DNA from: Mactra quadrangularis
Lineage: Eukaryota > Mollusca > Bivalvia > Venerida > Mactridae
Assembly (NCBI GenBank): GCA_025267735.1
Contig: CM046301.1
Location: forward strand, 53,587,872 to 53,651,871
Reading direction: 5' to 3'
DNA length: 64,000 bases
The notes beneath the pieces were generated by a model that was not told the origin of the DNA, did no database searches, and worked only from the letters and a program-made list of their open reading frames with translations. The stretch's first letter is position 1. Every line of letters begins with the position of its first letter. Positions 22,267-33,306 of the stretch are shown in pieces. Both the position numbers and the translations under genes were made by a program.

Positions 22267-24113
22267 TGAAGTATTTAAGACTATTAAATGCCATAAATTT
22301 TTTCTAACTCTGATCTCCCTTACAGTTCCTGTGTACTGATCTTTATAAGTACATAAAATATATTGGTACAATAATTAATCTAAATGATTCGCATAATAGT
22401 AAAACATTATTAGGACATTAACATACTACGCTCATACTAGCTAATCAATTCCACATAGTTGAGAATTTTTCGGAATTATGTCAATCATATGAACACCATT
22501 ATAACTCTTATTATTATAACTTACATGTACATGTACTTTGTTAGATTTTATGAGATTAAAACACGACTTTTTAAAGTTTTTATGAAACGGTCGACATTAA
22601 GACGATAAGTCTAAAACTGCAGCCATATATAGATAAAACTCGCCATGAGGGTGCCGTAAATGCGCTTTAGGATCAAGCGCTATATGCACCAGAGCGAGAA
22701 CGATCTGACCATAAAGTTGTTGCCTTTGTCAATAAATCGTTGTAACATAATCAATCAATATGCATTTTACTATAGTGCGTACAAAAAAAACCAAAACGTG
22801 TTTAGGTAAACATCAAAAATGAGACAATCCATTTCAGGGGTAGGCAGTATTGAATATAAAATTTGTGTAATTCATTTTAACAAAATTAGCATGGCGGATA
22901 AACCACCACCACTTGGTAAATCATGCTTGTACTGGTAGAACGCTTTTCTATTACGCAAACAACTAAGACACTCGTAAAACATATCACAATTGAATATATT
23001 ATTGCCATCCTGAGCATCCCTCTTCGAGGATTAGTTCATTGTATTGTTATTATAAACAGTGTTTTGTTTTTTGTTCGAACTAAAAGTTATAGTCTGTTTT
23101 TTCTCAACTGTCAAAGCTTGAATAATTTCATGGTGATTCTATGCATAGTTTTGTACTAGCGGCCTAATTGTTATAAAATAAATATCTTAACTAAAACATT
23201 TCATACGGCGTAAGCAGCTTTATTGGAACATAATACACACTTTTGGAAACTCATGGATGTATCACCACGATAATTTTAACAAACGCATTCACCGTGAAAT
23301 ATTCATGTTTTGGCAGTTGAGAAAAAAGAACTAGTTAACTATACATAATTATGTTACAAGCACTCATCACAAATAGCCAGGTAGAATTCCCACTCAGAAT
23401 TACACACTGCTGGGTCTCTCAGGAACAACCTTCCCCTCTGGCTGGTGAAGTTTTACTCTATATATCTAAACTATACTGAACTCTATCAACCTTGATAGGT
23501 GGTGCAGCATTTGTAAACAGCCACTGGCTACAGACAGGTTACATCATAGTGTACTTAGTAACATACTATAATGTTACAACCGTTCGTTTTAAGAGCGTGT
23601 AGATAAATATTTTATGTTTAAAACAAATTATTCCGTAGAAGATGTGTTCTATTTTTGGGAATTCCCAGACAAGTACATGATGGCACAATTTTGAAATCAG
23701 TACTGACATAAAAAAACTCATTTATGATGTTCCGCTTAAATCCATATACATATTTAAAAAAAATTAAGTGCAAATTCAGGAGATTTTCTTTAGATTTTTA
23801 TCCTAAGAAATATATTTATTAAAAAATTATAAAAAATATTTGGATTTAATGCTGTAAGCAAATTCGTTTTTAAGGATTTGCTGAATATAAAAATGTGAAT
23901 TTAGCGAGTAAAGAAGTCTATGCACAGACATTCTGTAATGCTTCCAAATTAATGAGTCTATATCGTGTACAGGTCTATGAATTTTAAATGGCTTCTGATT
24001 TCAAAACTTAGGCAGCTAATATTTCGCATCACGTTAGTTACTATGTTTAACGACAGTGAATTTCTCAAGAATACATTAAACACAAAAAGAACCTGTAAAT
24101 CAAATGCTACATT
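22267..24113. other. Intergenic stretch, nothing recognised
   Basis: A 78-codon plus-strand frame at 22923-23159 is hydrophobic and AT-driven, with no recognisable family. The block near 22640-22740 is less AT-rich but shows no boxes or inverted ends that I can name. Confidence 0.35.
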
Positions 24114-24197
24114 ATATCGAGGGCTGAACGACAGACTATTGTAACTCCATTTGAAAATAAAGAGAGTTACAATAGTCATTCGTTCAACCCTCGATAT
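24114..24197. repeat. Inverted repeat, 34-bp arms, 16-base spacer
   Basis: 'atatcgaggg' plus 'ctgaacgac' plus 'agactattgtaactc' (24114-24147) mirrors 24164-24197 with three mismatches. It is a small palindromic element of MITE type, with no coding content. Confidence 0.7.
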
Positions 24198-25718
24198 GTC
24201 GTCCTTAATAACATGGCTGAAAATTATATTAAATTCAAGTGGTTAGCGTACAGCTTGTTTTTGCTGATGATATATTTGCGTGGAATAATGCGGAGAAATA
24301 GTGCCCGATCATCATTACAATAATGACAAATTTGTCACGGAAAATCGTGATTAAAAATTTGGCTTTAAAGCTTGGCTTTTTAAAATTTGTTTTGCACAAA
24401 GAAACAAAAACAACGTCGTTCTATTATGTGCAAGCTAAGCGTGGTAGACTTCATGTCAATATGGCGGATGGGTTTGATGAACTAGAAATAAATTCTGCTC
24501 AAGATTTAAATTAAATTGTTCATATATCGAACAGAATGTTGAAAGGTGTATAAAAGTACAGTTTACAACAGCAGACACCAAGGAGATCCGGTACACCTGC
24601 CCATAACAACTAGAAATGGCTCCATCTTACAAACAAATACATTAATAAGTCAGACCGAATATCATTAAGAGACACTAAATGCTATAGTTACTATTATGTT
24701 GCTGTTAGGCGATGCGACTACTTAGGTCATTCAGCGCGCTATATACATGAACTATGCTATAAAATGAACATTCAATAGTCAAATCACATTCAAGTGGTGA
24801 TATGTGTGTGATAAACTCAGATGAAATTGTACGACAAAATTCATCTGAAATGCTTTCCAGAGACCGGTCCCTTAAAGAACTATATCAAACACAAAACCAG
24901 GTCGACATTTTATTCACTTATTCGTAATACGTAAATGTCCTTCTTCGATAATAGGTCGGAGTGTTTTGCAAACTGTCGTCGTCAATTAACACGTGTTTTC
25001 ATCTTAGTAAGAACACATACCCCCGAGTCCCACCATTATATTCGAACATGTTTTGACTTAAGTTAGCGTTTAATGCAAATTCTGATAATGAGTACGAAAA
25101 GACACTCGTTCATTACTTTCATTCTTTATTGTTAGTAGGCATATTTATCAACATGACATTTTAGTTTTTAGATTGTTTAAGATTGAAAGTCTCGTTTTTT
25201 TCCTCAAATTCTCAGGTGTAGTTAAAGAACATCTATTATCCGTTATATTTGTTTATTGTACATAATTTCGCTGCATCATTTGTATTGTACATATTATGTA
25301 CAATACAAATCGTCGGTCGGCTGCCAAAAGGTCGTAACTATGTTTTTTGACAAAAATGACTTTTTGACTGCACAAAGTACACCAAAGCGATTGCCACCTT
25401 GTCTCAAAGCTTGTACCTGTAAGCTTTATTATATTAAATTTTTGCCAAGTTGCTTTTTGGCAATGAGCTTTCATGATCGTTATAACAAGGTATTGACATT
25501 ATTTTACCAAATGTGATTTTTATGTCTATTACATTAGTTGTCAATAGTGCAGACAGTGCAATAAAGTTCATAGCTAGATTAAAACTAAAATGTTTTTCAT
25601 GAAAAAGATGACAACATGTCTTTCTTCACCTTATAAAAATAGTTATTTGTAACAACTTATTAACAATTTGTCAGATTCAAAAGGACGCTATCACAGGAAT
25701 AAAATGTCCCAAATGAAA
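24198..25718. other. Intergenic stretch, nothing recognised
   Basis: A 63-codon frame at 24323-24514 and two overlapping opposite-strand frames at 25253-25516 (73 and 86 codons) have no recognisable motif. A short palindrome 'tgtattgtacata-ttatgtacaatac' lies at about 25280-25307. Confidence 0.3.
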
Positions 25719-25937
25719 CTAATCAGCCCTTATGAAACGTGACTTTATGTACATTGGTAGATTTTCAGACATGTTGTTTTTCAAATGTTCAAGTTTAAAC
25801 AAAAAAAAACCTTGATCCGTTGCTCGAGATATTCCAGTGTATGCTATAAATTCGTAAATGTCAAACATTTTCTTCTCGACTGTCAAAACTTTAAAAAACA
25901 AGCAACTTTTAAATATACAGTAAATACACTCCGAGAA
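25719..25937 (-). other. Open frame of unknown nature (72 codons before stop)
   Basis: The minus-strand frame includes MFDIYEFIAYTGISRATD and ends KSRFIRAD-stop. The composition is ordinary for a protein, with a possible internal ATG at codon 24. No family is recognised, and no homologous copy is seen in the other duplicated blocks, because this part of the Y flank is present only once. It could be a chance frame or the last exon of the unrecognised gene family to its right. Confidence 0.25.
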
Positions 25938-26221
25938 CTTTTAAATATAAGATGAAAGTACTTGTTACCCATATTAGACAAGCTATATATTTTTATGTCA
26001 TTTTTAATTTGTTACGGCGCAACGAGACATTTTGTTTGACGCGAAACTCGAAGACAGAATCACGTGTTATATTTAAATATTTCTATGCCGCTTACATTTG
26101 CGTATTAAAAGGATGCAACATATCACTATAAGATATTAGTTATTTTTTCTTCTTTCTGCTGACAACAGAATTACTGTAAAAGACAGTTAATTATTGAATA
26201 TATATTATATTTGATATCAGA

Positions 26222-26452
26222 CTATAGGAAGAGACTTGAACAGTTTATGGAGATTCTTTTTCTTTTGTAAATGTCAAGAACGCTTTTGTATAAACCATTG
26301 TTCTCCGGTTGACGTATTCTCGTAGGCAAAGCAGTTAGCAGATTCAACGCAAATTCAAACTGTCCTTTGCTGCACATATCCTGATCAATTTTTTTCAAAT
26401 GTAAATTTAATGTAAATGCGTGCATGTCTTTTAAACAAAGTAATTCGGTCAA
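26222..26452 (-). pseudogene. Conserved open frame, unrecognised gene-family fragment (Y1)
   Basis: Minus strand frame of 76 codons with MCSKGQFEFALNLLTALP and ending ISINCSSLFL. The paralogous Y3 frame (35334 to 35149) reads MCSKEQFVFALN and continues through ISINCSSLFL to EKLYSIINCL. Both stay open over this part despite substitutions and a local frame change between the conserved ends. A distantly similar minus-strand stretch lies at 51763-51464. No known family is recognised. A frame also exists on the opposite strand in Y3, so the coding strand is not certain. Confidence 0.35.
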
Positions 26453-27453
26453 TATTCATTTGATATCAACAAAGTTGACTATCAGAACATTCCGTTATAC
26501 TTCAATGCGTTGAAATGATACACTTTGAGTAGCAATATCTTTGGAAACAAAATATTATCTTAAACAAATTACGTTTAATTATATAAACTTTAACAAGTGT
26601 AATGCTGTAAGGAACTATGAATATTGTCATAAATGACAATTTTCATAGTTATGTAGTTTTTGTATACATGATGTATGAATAAATGTGAAAAATACCTTAT
26701 GTAGACCAGTTTCTAAACAGCGGTAACAATAGACAGCGATTATGTTGACGCAGGTTCAAAAGCTCAAAAAATCAATTGTTACTGAAAGTTGAGTCATTGT
26801 ATTAAGTTACTATGTATCTTATGATGGTTTGGCAGTAAAAAAAATCAAGATAACAACCAGTTCTCGCTAACATCATTTTATATTGACAACTGTTGACACA
26901 GAACAAATTGACCCGTTTCCTGTTTTACCATTTCTAGATTGTTTTTACTTCTGTACACTGTAGTAATGTCATCATGACGTATAATGTCGTGAAAAATAGT
27001 CTAATCTTCAAGAACAGAAACAATATTCCGTTCACATGTTGGTTTTCTTTAACAACAGCATGTAGACCATAAAATAATTTGTCTTTGTTTATATGTCACT
27101 TGGTGTTTTATAGTGTCTTCGTTAGCTTTGCAAATAAACTATAATACAATTATATTTTTGCATTACTGTGTGTGTTATTTTTGTCAATATTAACTTTATT
27201 ATTCTGACATCACCAGGAAATATTTCGCAAACGGTATCGCAAAACTTCATGGAAAAGAAGATTTGTCATTACTTTTAACCATATATTGTATAAAACAAGT
27301 TTTTGTATTGAACTCAAAAACCTCAATGCAAAAGTTACCAACGTTAGGTAGTCAACAAATATATGCTGAAACATATGAAAAATGTTAGGCCAAATAATAA
27401 ATAATTAAAAATTGCATAAAACAAATTCGGTAAAAAGTGCGTGAAAGAAATTC

Positions 27454-27747
27454 GTGATATCATTAGTGAAACTCATTCAAATGTTTCCTTTGCTCGCAAC
27501 TTTCACATTAATAAAACAAACTCTTAAAAGAAATTCAATTTTGCACGAATGTTATTTGAAAATGATTTTATTCAAGCTATTTTGTAGAGATTTTCAGTAC
27601 CTCGCATCCGGGAAAGATACCAGACAAATATGTTATATTCTACTATTTGTACTTAAGCTTTATCCGTTGATAAGAAATCAATTTATACTTCTTGAAATGT
27701 TACGTTTGCTAAATTGTCGTTCAATGGCAAAACTTTGCATATTTTAA
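27454..27747 (+). pseudogene. Open frame related to the X-block minus-strand ORF (Y1)
   Basis: The plus-strand frame (97 codons from a non-ATG start) contains MFPLLATFTLIKQTLKRNSI and then LHEC. The X blocks encode, on the opposite strand, MFPSNANFTLIKQTRYRNEI and AHEC. The DNA word 'acattaataaaacaaactc' is shared exactly. The two are inverted, diverged paralogues. The Y3 copy (36909-37169) is open in a different frame because of small indels. Family unknown. Confidence 0.4.
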
Positions 27748-28297
27748 TTCTCATGTAAGCATTATGAATATGAATGATCAAAAATGGGTTTGGTGTTAAA
27801 CATAGTTTCATTCTCACAATTGGTTATTTAGTTAAAACAAAGTCTAGGAAAAGCGTTTATTTTTCTTGTGAGACAAGAGAAAAATTCAAAGGTAAATATA
27901 GAATTCTTGATGAAGTGCTGCATAAGAAGATTAATAGTTGCATATTAAAAAGAATTTTGCAAACATAACAGAAACAAAAGCAGTCAAACACACCGGCATC
28001 CCACGCAGTCTAATTCCAAAAAGGAAATGTCTTTAGAACAATATTTAATTTGTTATCAAATAACACCATTAACAAATAACGCTAACAAGAATCTCAGGGT
28101 TTCTGCCTTGAAACGATAAATGGCAAAACATTTAACATACAAAATGCAATGCAAATGTGTATGGTGTTAATTAGTATATACGACAAATGGGATAAAGAAA
28201 ACATGACTTCAACAAGTACCGTTGGATAATTTATAAGATTATAATCGATTTTCAGACAATTTTAACTTTTATTCCAAGTAAGATGTTGAATGTTAAC

Positions 28298-28435
28298 TTA
28301 ACTCGAAGCAGATAGTTCAAACTCATCTTTGGTAATAACAGTTACTCTATTTTGACTTTGAAATGGTAAAAACGTATTTAATGGAGTCCCAAACATATCA
28401 TGAACACTAACACACAAAACCTCAGACTTTCCACA
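28298..28435 (-). pseudogene. Candidate terminal exon, intact copy in Y1
   Basis: Minus strand: a pyrimidine-rich tract ending TTTTTGGCAG precedes a 45-codon frame that starts CGKSEVLCVSVHDMFG and ends in ITKDEFELSASS-stop. The paralogue at 32337-32200 has CGKSVFLSVGVHDMFG and the same stop. Two tandem copies in Y3 (near 38110-38250 and 38467-38330) have TGA at codon 2. Substitutions fall at synonymous and non-synonymous sites, and no frameshift occurs here. No family is recognised. The splice-acceptor context and three-fold conservation are the evidence; expression cannot be seen. Confidence 0.4.
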
Positions 28436-28521
28436 CTGCCAAAAACAAACAGGAAGATATTTTTGTTTTTTAAACTTTTGTTATATAGATGCGTTGCAAT
28501 CTTAAAAGATACCATGTATAC

Positions 28522-28606
28522 TTTTTATAGCAGAGTCGTTGGTGTTATAGACATATAATACATCTGTACGATTTATACCATTATTGAAAAATATAGGAAT
28601 GCCTCG
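28522..28606 (-). pseudogene. Candidate internal exon upstream of the terminal exon (Y1)
   Basis: Minus strand: ATTTTTTTTCTTGCAG, a strong acceptor, is followed by an open frame RGIPIFFNNGINRTDVLYVY and then NTNDSAIK, with a possible donor GTATAC. The Y3 copy (38660 to about 38580) keeps the frame (RSVYIFFNNCINRTDVLYVY). Y2 (near 32510-32440) has lost one base in the middle and is frameshifted. The exon-exon phase does not join cleanly to the next exon in Y1, so the model is incomplete or the gene is dead. Confidence 0.35.
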
Positions 28607-29522
28607 CTGCAAGAAAAAAAATCATTTCAATACCTCTTAGTATAACTGCTAAGAATAGTGCATCTAAATTTAGATAAATACCAAATTATATCAATCACAT
28701 TACTGGAATTCATACTTTTTTGTTTCTTTTCTATGCTGTACATATGATATTGATTGTAAAAATAAACTTGTATTAAAGAAATTGCAATTCCATGAGAACG
28801 TTTGCATCTAAATTTGGTTTTTATTCAAATTGTAACATACTTTCGGAAGCGTTTAACTGAAGGAGGTTGTGACAATGTTACAATAGATAAATGAGTCTGT
28901 TTTAAAGTCATAAAAGTGACGAGAAATAAGAACCATCATGATATCAAATAAAGCAAAAAAATTGCATAATAGTGATCTTTGGTCATTAACATTACTAACT
29001 ATGAATTAAAAATGCAGCGATTACCATCCATCACACAGATGACGACGGATGAAATAACCCAATTTTCCTTTCAGAGGCCATTTCACGGAAATGGCCGATA
29101 AGACTCGTACGTCATCGGAAAATTACGACAGTTGCTAATTTGCATATTAAACGGTGTTCCGGTAAAAAAAACGTAATCATGATAAATGTCAAAGCTTGAA
29201 ATATGTGGCACATACTTTGGTTTACCTCATTAAAGACACAACTTATCGCAAATTTTGACATCTTTGTTGCACGCTTTTTTCGGGCTAGATATAACGGTAG
29301 TATTTCAGTATGTTACGATTAATGAACATACTTTCTGAGGCCCTGCAATGACTACATGTACATGAACCTAGTTCAAATGCAGTGTTGATAATGATCGTTT
29401 CATCACACACTTGAAAAATATTCATAATTTGCAATGATATTTGCTGTTTTGGGTTTGAGTTAAAATCTTTGATGCAACTGAAGTGATTTAAATCTGTCAA
29501 TACAAACGGCGAGCAATCGGGT

Positions 29523-29833
29523 ACAGCCGCCCGATTAGCTAAGTTGGTAGCTCGCAAGTCTACTGATTGAGGGGTCGTAGGTTTCATTTTAGAGAGGGGC
29601 ATACTCTCGTGGAGCTTGGTTATGAAATTATTTCTACGGCCATTCTCCCTACTACCAATTATTTTTAATAATGTAGCGCAGTTGTCAGTCCCTGACGAAA
29701 GTATGCGCTTAGTAGGTGGTTAAAAGCTAAATCTAGAGATTTAGCCTTTCCTGGAGTAGTGAGCCGGTTGACTAACCACCGTGATATAACTTATATAAAG
29801 TGAGCAACGGCGTTAAACCCCCCCAAAAAACAA
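29523..29833 (+). mobile_element. SINE family 2, nested, with imperfect target-site duplication
   Basis: The tRNA-derived head (ccgcccgattagctaagttg, a decayed B box 'aggtttcatttt') is followed by the family body ('gcatactctcgtgg', 'tgaaattatttctacggcc', 'cagttgtcagtccctgacg', 'aaatctagagatttagcc') and the tail 'acggcgttaaaccccc'. The flanks gcaatcgggt (29513-29522) and gcaatcgagt (29834-29843) differ by one base, so the insertion is old. Confidence 0.85.
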
Positions 29834-29839
29834 GCAATC

Positions 29840-30080
29840 GAGTGCTGATACCACAGTGGATAAACAATTATGTTTTCCCGACTTGTTTTATCGCCATTTG
29901 TGACCCATATATGGACGGTTTAGAGGGTTTGGTAGCCAAGTTTTGCACTGTGCAAGTACGCACTCAGGTATCAGCTCACGCTGATGAAATCTGGGGTTGC
30001 CTCGCGCCAGTCTCGCAAATGCCCTCCTGTCTATATATCTTGGATCCCTCCAAACTCCCCGATTGCATAACATAGCCAAG
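29840..30080. other. GC-richer block with overlapping frames
   Basis: Frames of 91 codons (plus) and 66 codons (minus) overlap here, and both are open mainly because the block is less AT-rich. Neither has a motif that I recognise. The block belongs to the interior of the TTAA-flanked element. Confidence 0.3.
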
Positions 30081-30188
30081 AAACACACTTAGAGGCATTT
30101 TCTTTATCTTGAATACAAGATATGTCTATCTTTATTCCCTTTAGGCCACCAGTCCTAAGTGCTCATTTGTTATACATAGTGAACAGAA

Positions 30189-30350
30189 TCATTCAGGACA
30201 ATCAATAAACCCCTGAAAATGCTGTGTTCTAGGTGGTGGAGGAAGTTTTACAACTTCAATAACAACATCCCAATTTCTGTTTCGAATGAAAGACCTTAGT
30301 ACTTCATGTTGATCATTTGTGACAAACATAACTATCCTTCTTCTAGCCAT
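30189..30350 (-). CDS. Small ORF, 53 codons, unknown, inside the TTAA-flanked element
   Basis: Starts at an ATG in the context aaaATGG. The product begins MARRRIVMFVTNDQHEVLRS, has a basic N-terminus, a middle segment RNRNWDVVIEVVKLPPPP and ends FIDCPE-stop. Composition and codon use look like a real protein rather than random AT-rich sequence. I do not recognise the family. It could be an exon of an autonomous relative of the element, or a captured host exon. Confidence 0.35.
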   Translation of the reverse strand: MARRRIVMFVTNDQHEVLRSFIRNRNWDVVIEVVKLPPPPRTQHFQGFIDCPE

Positions 30351-30865
30351 TTTACTTGGCTGTATTTTGTTTTATAGTAGGATAAAATGAGTTTATACAA
30401 GAGCAATGATTATTTCATAAAAAATGTATAGTTTGCATAAACATGTATAATTTATATTTACCAAACAACCAAATTCAAAATTTACCTATGAACGGGCCTC
30501 AATTTATTTCACCTGCCAGCAAACACGAGAAAGTCATGAAACATGTAATACTTGAAATTTTCACGACTATTATGATATAACCACTATACTACAATTTTCC
30601 TTTGATGTCCAGGATTTATAAGTTGTGTCTTTAAATATGCGAGTCACGTGACTTACGGAAACGATCGGTAATTTTCGGCGCGGATTTTAAATCTTTTAGG
30701 ACATGGCATGTCTTAAAATATTTATGAAATTTCATAATTGAATTAAATCAAGAGGCGGATACTTTTTAATTTTTTTTAACATGTCAAAAACTATATAAAT
30801 ACAATATGTCAATAATGTTTTTTTTGCAAAATTAATTTTCTTTAATTTCGTCACTTATATATCTG

Positions 30866-31719
30866 TAAGTATAGATTTACATATACTGAAAAAAGTAAGC
30901 ATATCAAATAAATGAGAAATTATAGTGAAATAAAACGTACAGTAGTTGTATAATATTCTTGTCTTTTACAATTGATAAACATTGAATAGTAGGTAATTGG
31001 CATCGACTTTTGTATTAAGTTAATATATTACAGGTTTATCGATCAGCTGTCTTACTAATCTTAAAACGGCAGTATCTACTCTAAGACTTACTGGATATGA
31101 ACACTATTTAAGATGAATGCATGATTTAAAAAGCCGTCGGCATTGAAATCTTATGTACAAGTACTTACAATATTGCCACTGAAATAACGTTTTAAGATTT
31201 TGATGTAACATTGCCACGGTTTCTTGAAACCGTATGAAAGAATATTTTGAAATTTGATAAATACGTTACGTAACAAGACTAAATGACTTGGTATCATATG
31301 TTTAAAATTTAGAATGTAACATGCTTTTTAATGTTCAACATTGATCGACTTCTAATCAGAAAAGATCGGGAATCGTATGGCAAGTATAGAGAACCGTCAT
31401 ATTATTACAAGGGATTCAATGGTATGCGTGTATTACACCGAACTGAAAACAACCAACGTATACTACCAAGTGAAAACAGATGTTTTTCAACATAATAATG
31501 AAACTTCTAATGATAAAAAACCGATTTGACACTCGTGGGCAATTTCATTTCTATAACGAGTTTGTTTTATTAATGTAAAATTTGCGTTTGACGGAAACAT
31601 TTTAACGAACTTAATGATATCACGAAAATGAGTTTCACTCATACACAGATTTCATTTGACCCTTCTAGTCATAAGCATTTCACTTTTGAAAGCTTGATTT
31701 ATATTTTTATTTGTACATT
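30866..31719. repeat. Segmental duplication, block X1 (truncated)
   Basis: About 95 percent alike to 33000-33859 (X2) and more distantly to 39300-42870 (X3). It stops at CATT (31716-31719), where Y sequence takes over; the missing part would correspond to 33860-35080 of X2. Confidence 0.9.
31487..31642 (-). pseudogene. 51-codon ORF with R-N-E-I-A-H motif (X1)
   Basis: ATG-started frame MSETHFRDIIKFVKMFPSNA ... FTLIKQTRYRNEIAHECQIG ... LLC-stop. The paralogue in X2 (33782-33627) is also intact with few changes (A for T at codon 4, N for T before RYRN). The X3 copy is broken. R-N-E-I-A-H fits the R-x4-6-H signature of HEPN-fold proteins, and RNxxAH is common there, but 51 residues are too few to prove the fold. 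A shared word 'tgacactcgtgggc' links it to the S2 blocks near 49205. Could be an exon rather than a full gene. Confidence 0.4.
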
Positions 31720-32999
31720 CTCACAATTGGTTATTTAGTTAAAACAAAGTCTAGGAAAAGCGTTTATTTTTCTTGTGAGACAAGAGAAAAATTCAAAGGT
31801 AAATATAGAATTCTTGATGAAGTGCTGCATAAGAAGATTAATAGTTGCATATTAAAAAGATTTAAAATCGCAAACATAACAGAAACAAAAACAGTCAAAC
31901 ACACCGGCATCCCACACAGTCTAATTCCAAAAAGGAAATGTCTTTAGAACAATATTTAATTTGTTATCAAATAACACCATTAACAAATAACGCTAACAAG
32001 AATCTCAGGGTTTCTGCCTTGAAACGAAAAATGGCAAAACATTTAACATACAAAATGCAATGCAAATGCGTATGGTGTTAATTAATATATACGACAAATG
32101 GGATAAAGAAAACATAGCTTCAACAAGTACCGTTGGATAATTTATAAGATTATAATCGATTTTAAGACAAACTTTTATTCCAAGAAGTTGAATGTTAACT
32201 TAACTCGAACCAGCTAGTTCAAACTCATCTTTGGTAATAATAGTTACTCTTTTTTGACTTTGAAATGATAGAAACGTATTTAATGGAGTCCCAAACATAT
32301 CATGAACACCAACAGACAAAAACACAGACTTTCCACACTGCCAAAAAGAAACAGGACAATGTTTTTGTTTTACGTTTTAAACTTTTGTTATATAGATGCG
32401 TTGCTTTCTAAAAATATATCATATGTCCTTTTTATTGCAGAGTCGTTATTGTTATAGACATATAATACATCTGTCGATTTATACAGATATTGAAAAATAT
32501 GAAAACGCCTCGCTGCCAAGAAAAAAATCATTTCAATACCTCTTAGTATAACTGCTAATAATAGTACATGTACGTCTAAATTTAGATAAATACGAAATTA
32601 TATCAATCACATTACTTGCATTCATATTTTGTTGCTTATTTTTCTATGCTATACATAGCATGTTGATTGTAAAAATAAATTTGTATTAAAGAAGTTGCAA
32701 TTCCATGAGAACGTTTGCATCTAAATTTGGTTTTTATTCAAATTTTAACATAATTTCGATAGCGTTTAACTGAAGGATATTGATTCAATCTAGGCACATG
32801 AAACATTGGTATGTCTACTTGTCAGTTACGACAAGACGTCTGATGCTATAGAGTTATCAAATCTAATTATATATTCAAACAAAATGTTTTAACAAGCTTT
32901 GCCATAAAGTGATTTTTCATTTCTCTAAAGTAAATTGGATTGTAGATTGGTTTGTGTGACTGTTGTGACAATGTTACAATAGATGAATGAGTTTGTTTT
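31716..32999. repeat. Segmental duplication, block Y2 (truncated at its left)
   Basis: From 'cattctcacaattgg' it matches Y1 from about 27806 and Y3 from 37281. The first part of the block is absent, matching the truncation of X1. Confidence 0.9.
32200..32337 (-). pseudogene. Candidate terminal exon, intact copy in Y2
   Basis: Acceptor-like CTGTTTCTTTTTGGCAG is followed by the 45-codon frame CGKSVFLSVGVHDMFGTPLN through KDEFELAGSS-stop. The frame is the same length as the Y1 copy. The candidate exon upstream (near 32510-32440) is frameshifted in this block, so this copy as a whole is probably dead. Confidence 0.4.
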
Positions 33000-33097
33000 A
33001 AGTATAGATTTACATATACTGAAAAAGTAAGCATATCAAATAAATGAATAATTATAGTGAAATAAAACGTACAGTAAATGTATAATATTCTTGTCTT

Positions 33098-33235
33098 TTA
33101 CAATTGATAAACATTGAATAGTAGGTAATTGGCATCGACTTTTGTATTAAGTTGATATATTACAGGTTTATCGATCAGCTGTCTTACTAATCTTAAAACG
33201 GCTGTATCTACTCTAAGACTTACTGGATATGAACT
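33098..33235 (-). pseudogene. Conserved frame, candidate terminal exon of X (X2)
   Basis: Minus-strand frame of 45 codons: SSYPVSLRVDTAVLRLVRQL then IDKPVIYQLNTKVDANYLLF and NVYQL-stop. In X1 one CAA is TAA, giving an early stop. In X3 the diverged copy reads VDKAILRLMKQLIDKPVVHQ before a stop. Retention of hydrophobic heptad-like spacing in all three suggests descent from a coding exon. No family is recognised. Confidence 0.35.
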
Positions 33236-33306
33236 CTATTTAAGATGAATCCATGATTTAAAAAGCCGTCGGCATTAAAATCTTATGTACAAGTACAAGT
33301 ACTTAC

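Larger units (their letters stand above)
26180..28904. repeat. Segmental duplication, block Y1
   Basis: Homologous to 35150-39300 (Y3), with a gap of about 580 bases in Y1 opposite 36080-36658, and in its distal part to 31716-32999 (Y2). Marker words: 'ttgacacagaacaaattgac' plus 'ccgtttcctgtt' at 26892 and 35857, and 'acatcaccag' followed by 'aaatatt' at 27209 and 36686. Identity is roughly 85-95 percent by eye. Copies differ by SINE and MITE insertions. Confidence 0.85.
29234..30630. mobile_element. Element with 13-bp perfect inverted ends flanked by TTAA
   Basis: The left end agacacaacttat (29234-29246) and the right end ataagttgtgtct (30618-30630) are perfect reverse complements. TTAA flanks both (29230-29233, 30631-30634), as expected for the piggyBac-type target site, though the ends do not begin with the usual C-rich bases. 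Contents: a SINE (29523-29833), a GC-richer block at about 29840-30080, and a 53-codon minus-strand ORF (30350-30189). No transposase is seen, so it would be non-autonomous. Confidence 0.5.
28905..30865. mobile_element. 1.96-kb insertion in block Y1/X1 with imperfect terminal inverted repeats
   Basis: The uninterrupted site is seen at about 33000 (gttttaagtatag). Here it is split after 'gttttaa' and resumes at 'taagtatag', giving a TAA or TA duplication. The left end 'cataaaagtgacgagaaat' and the inverted right end share the core aagtgacga with similar flanks. The inside is itself split by a second element (29234-30630). No transposase is recognised. Confidence 0.55.

Noticed and set aside
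29800..30088. Overlapping ORFs of 91 and 66 codons
   Set aside because: Opposite-strand frames in a GC-richer block, one of them starting inside the SINE tail; no motif in either.
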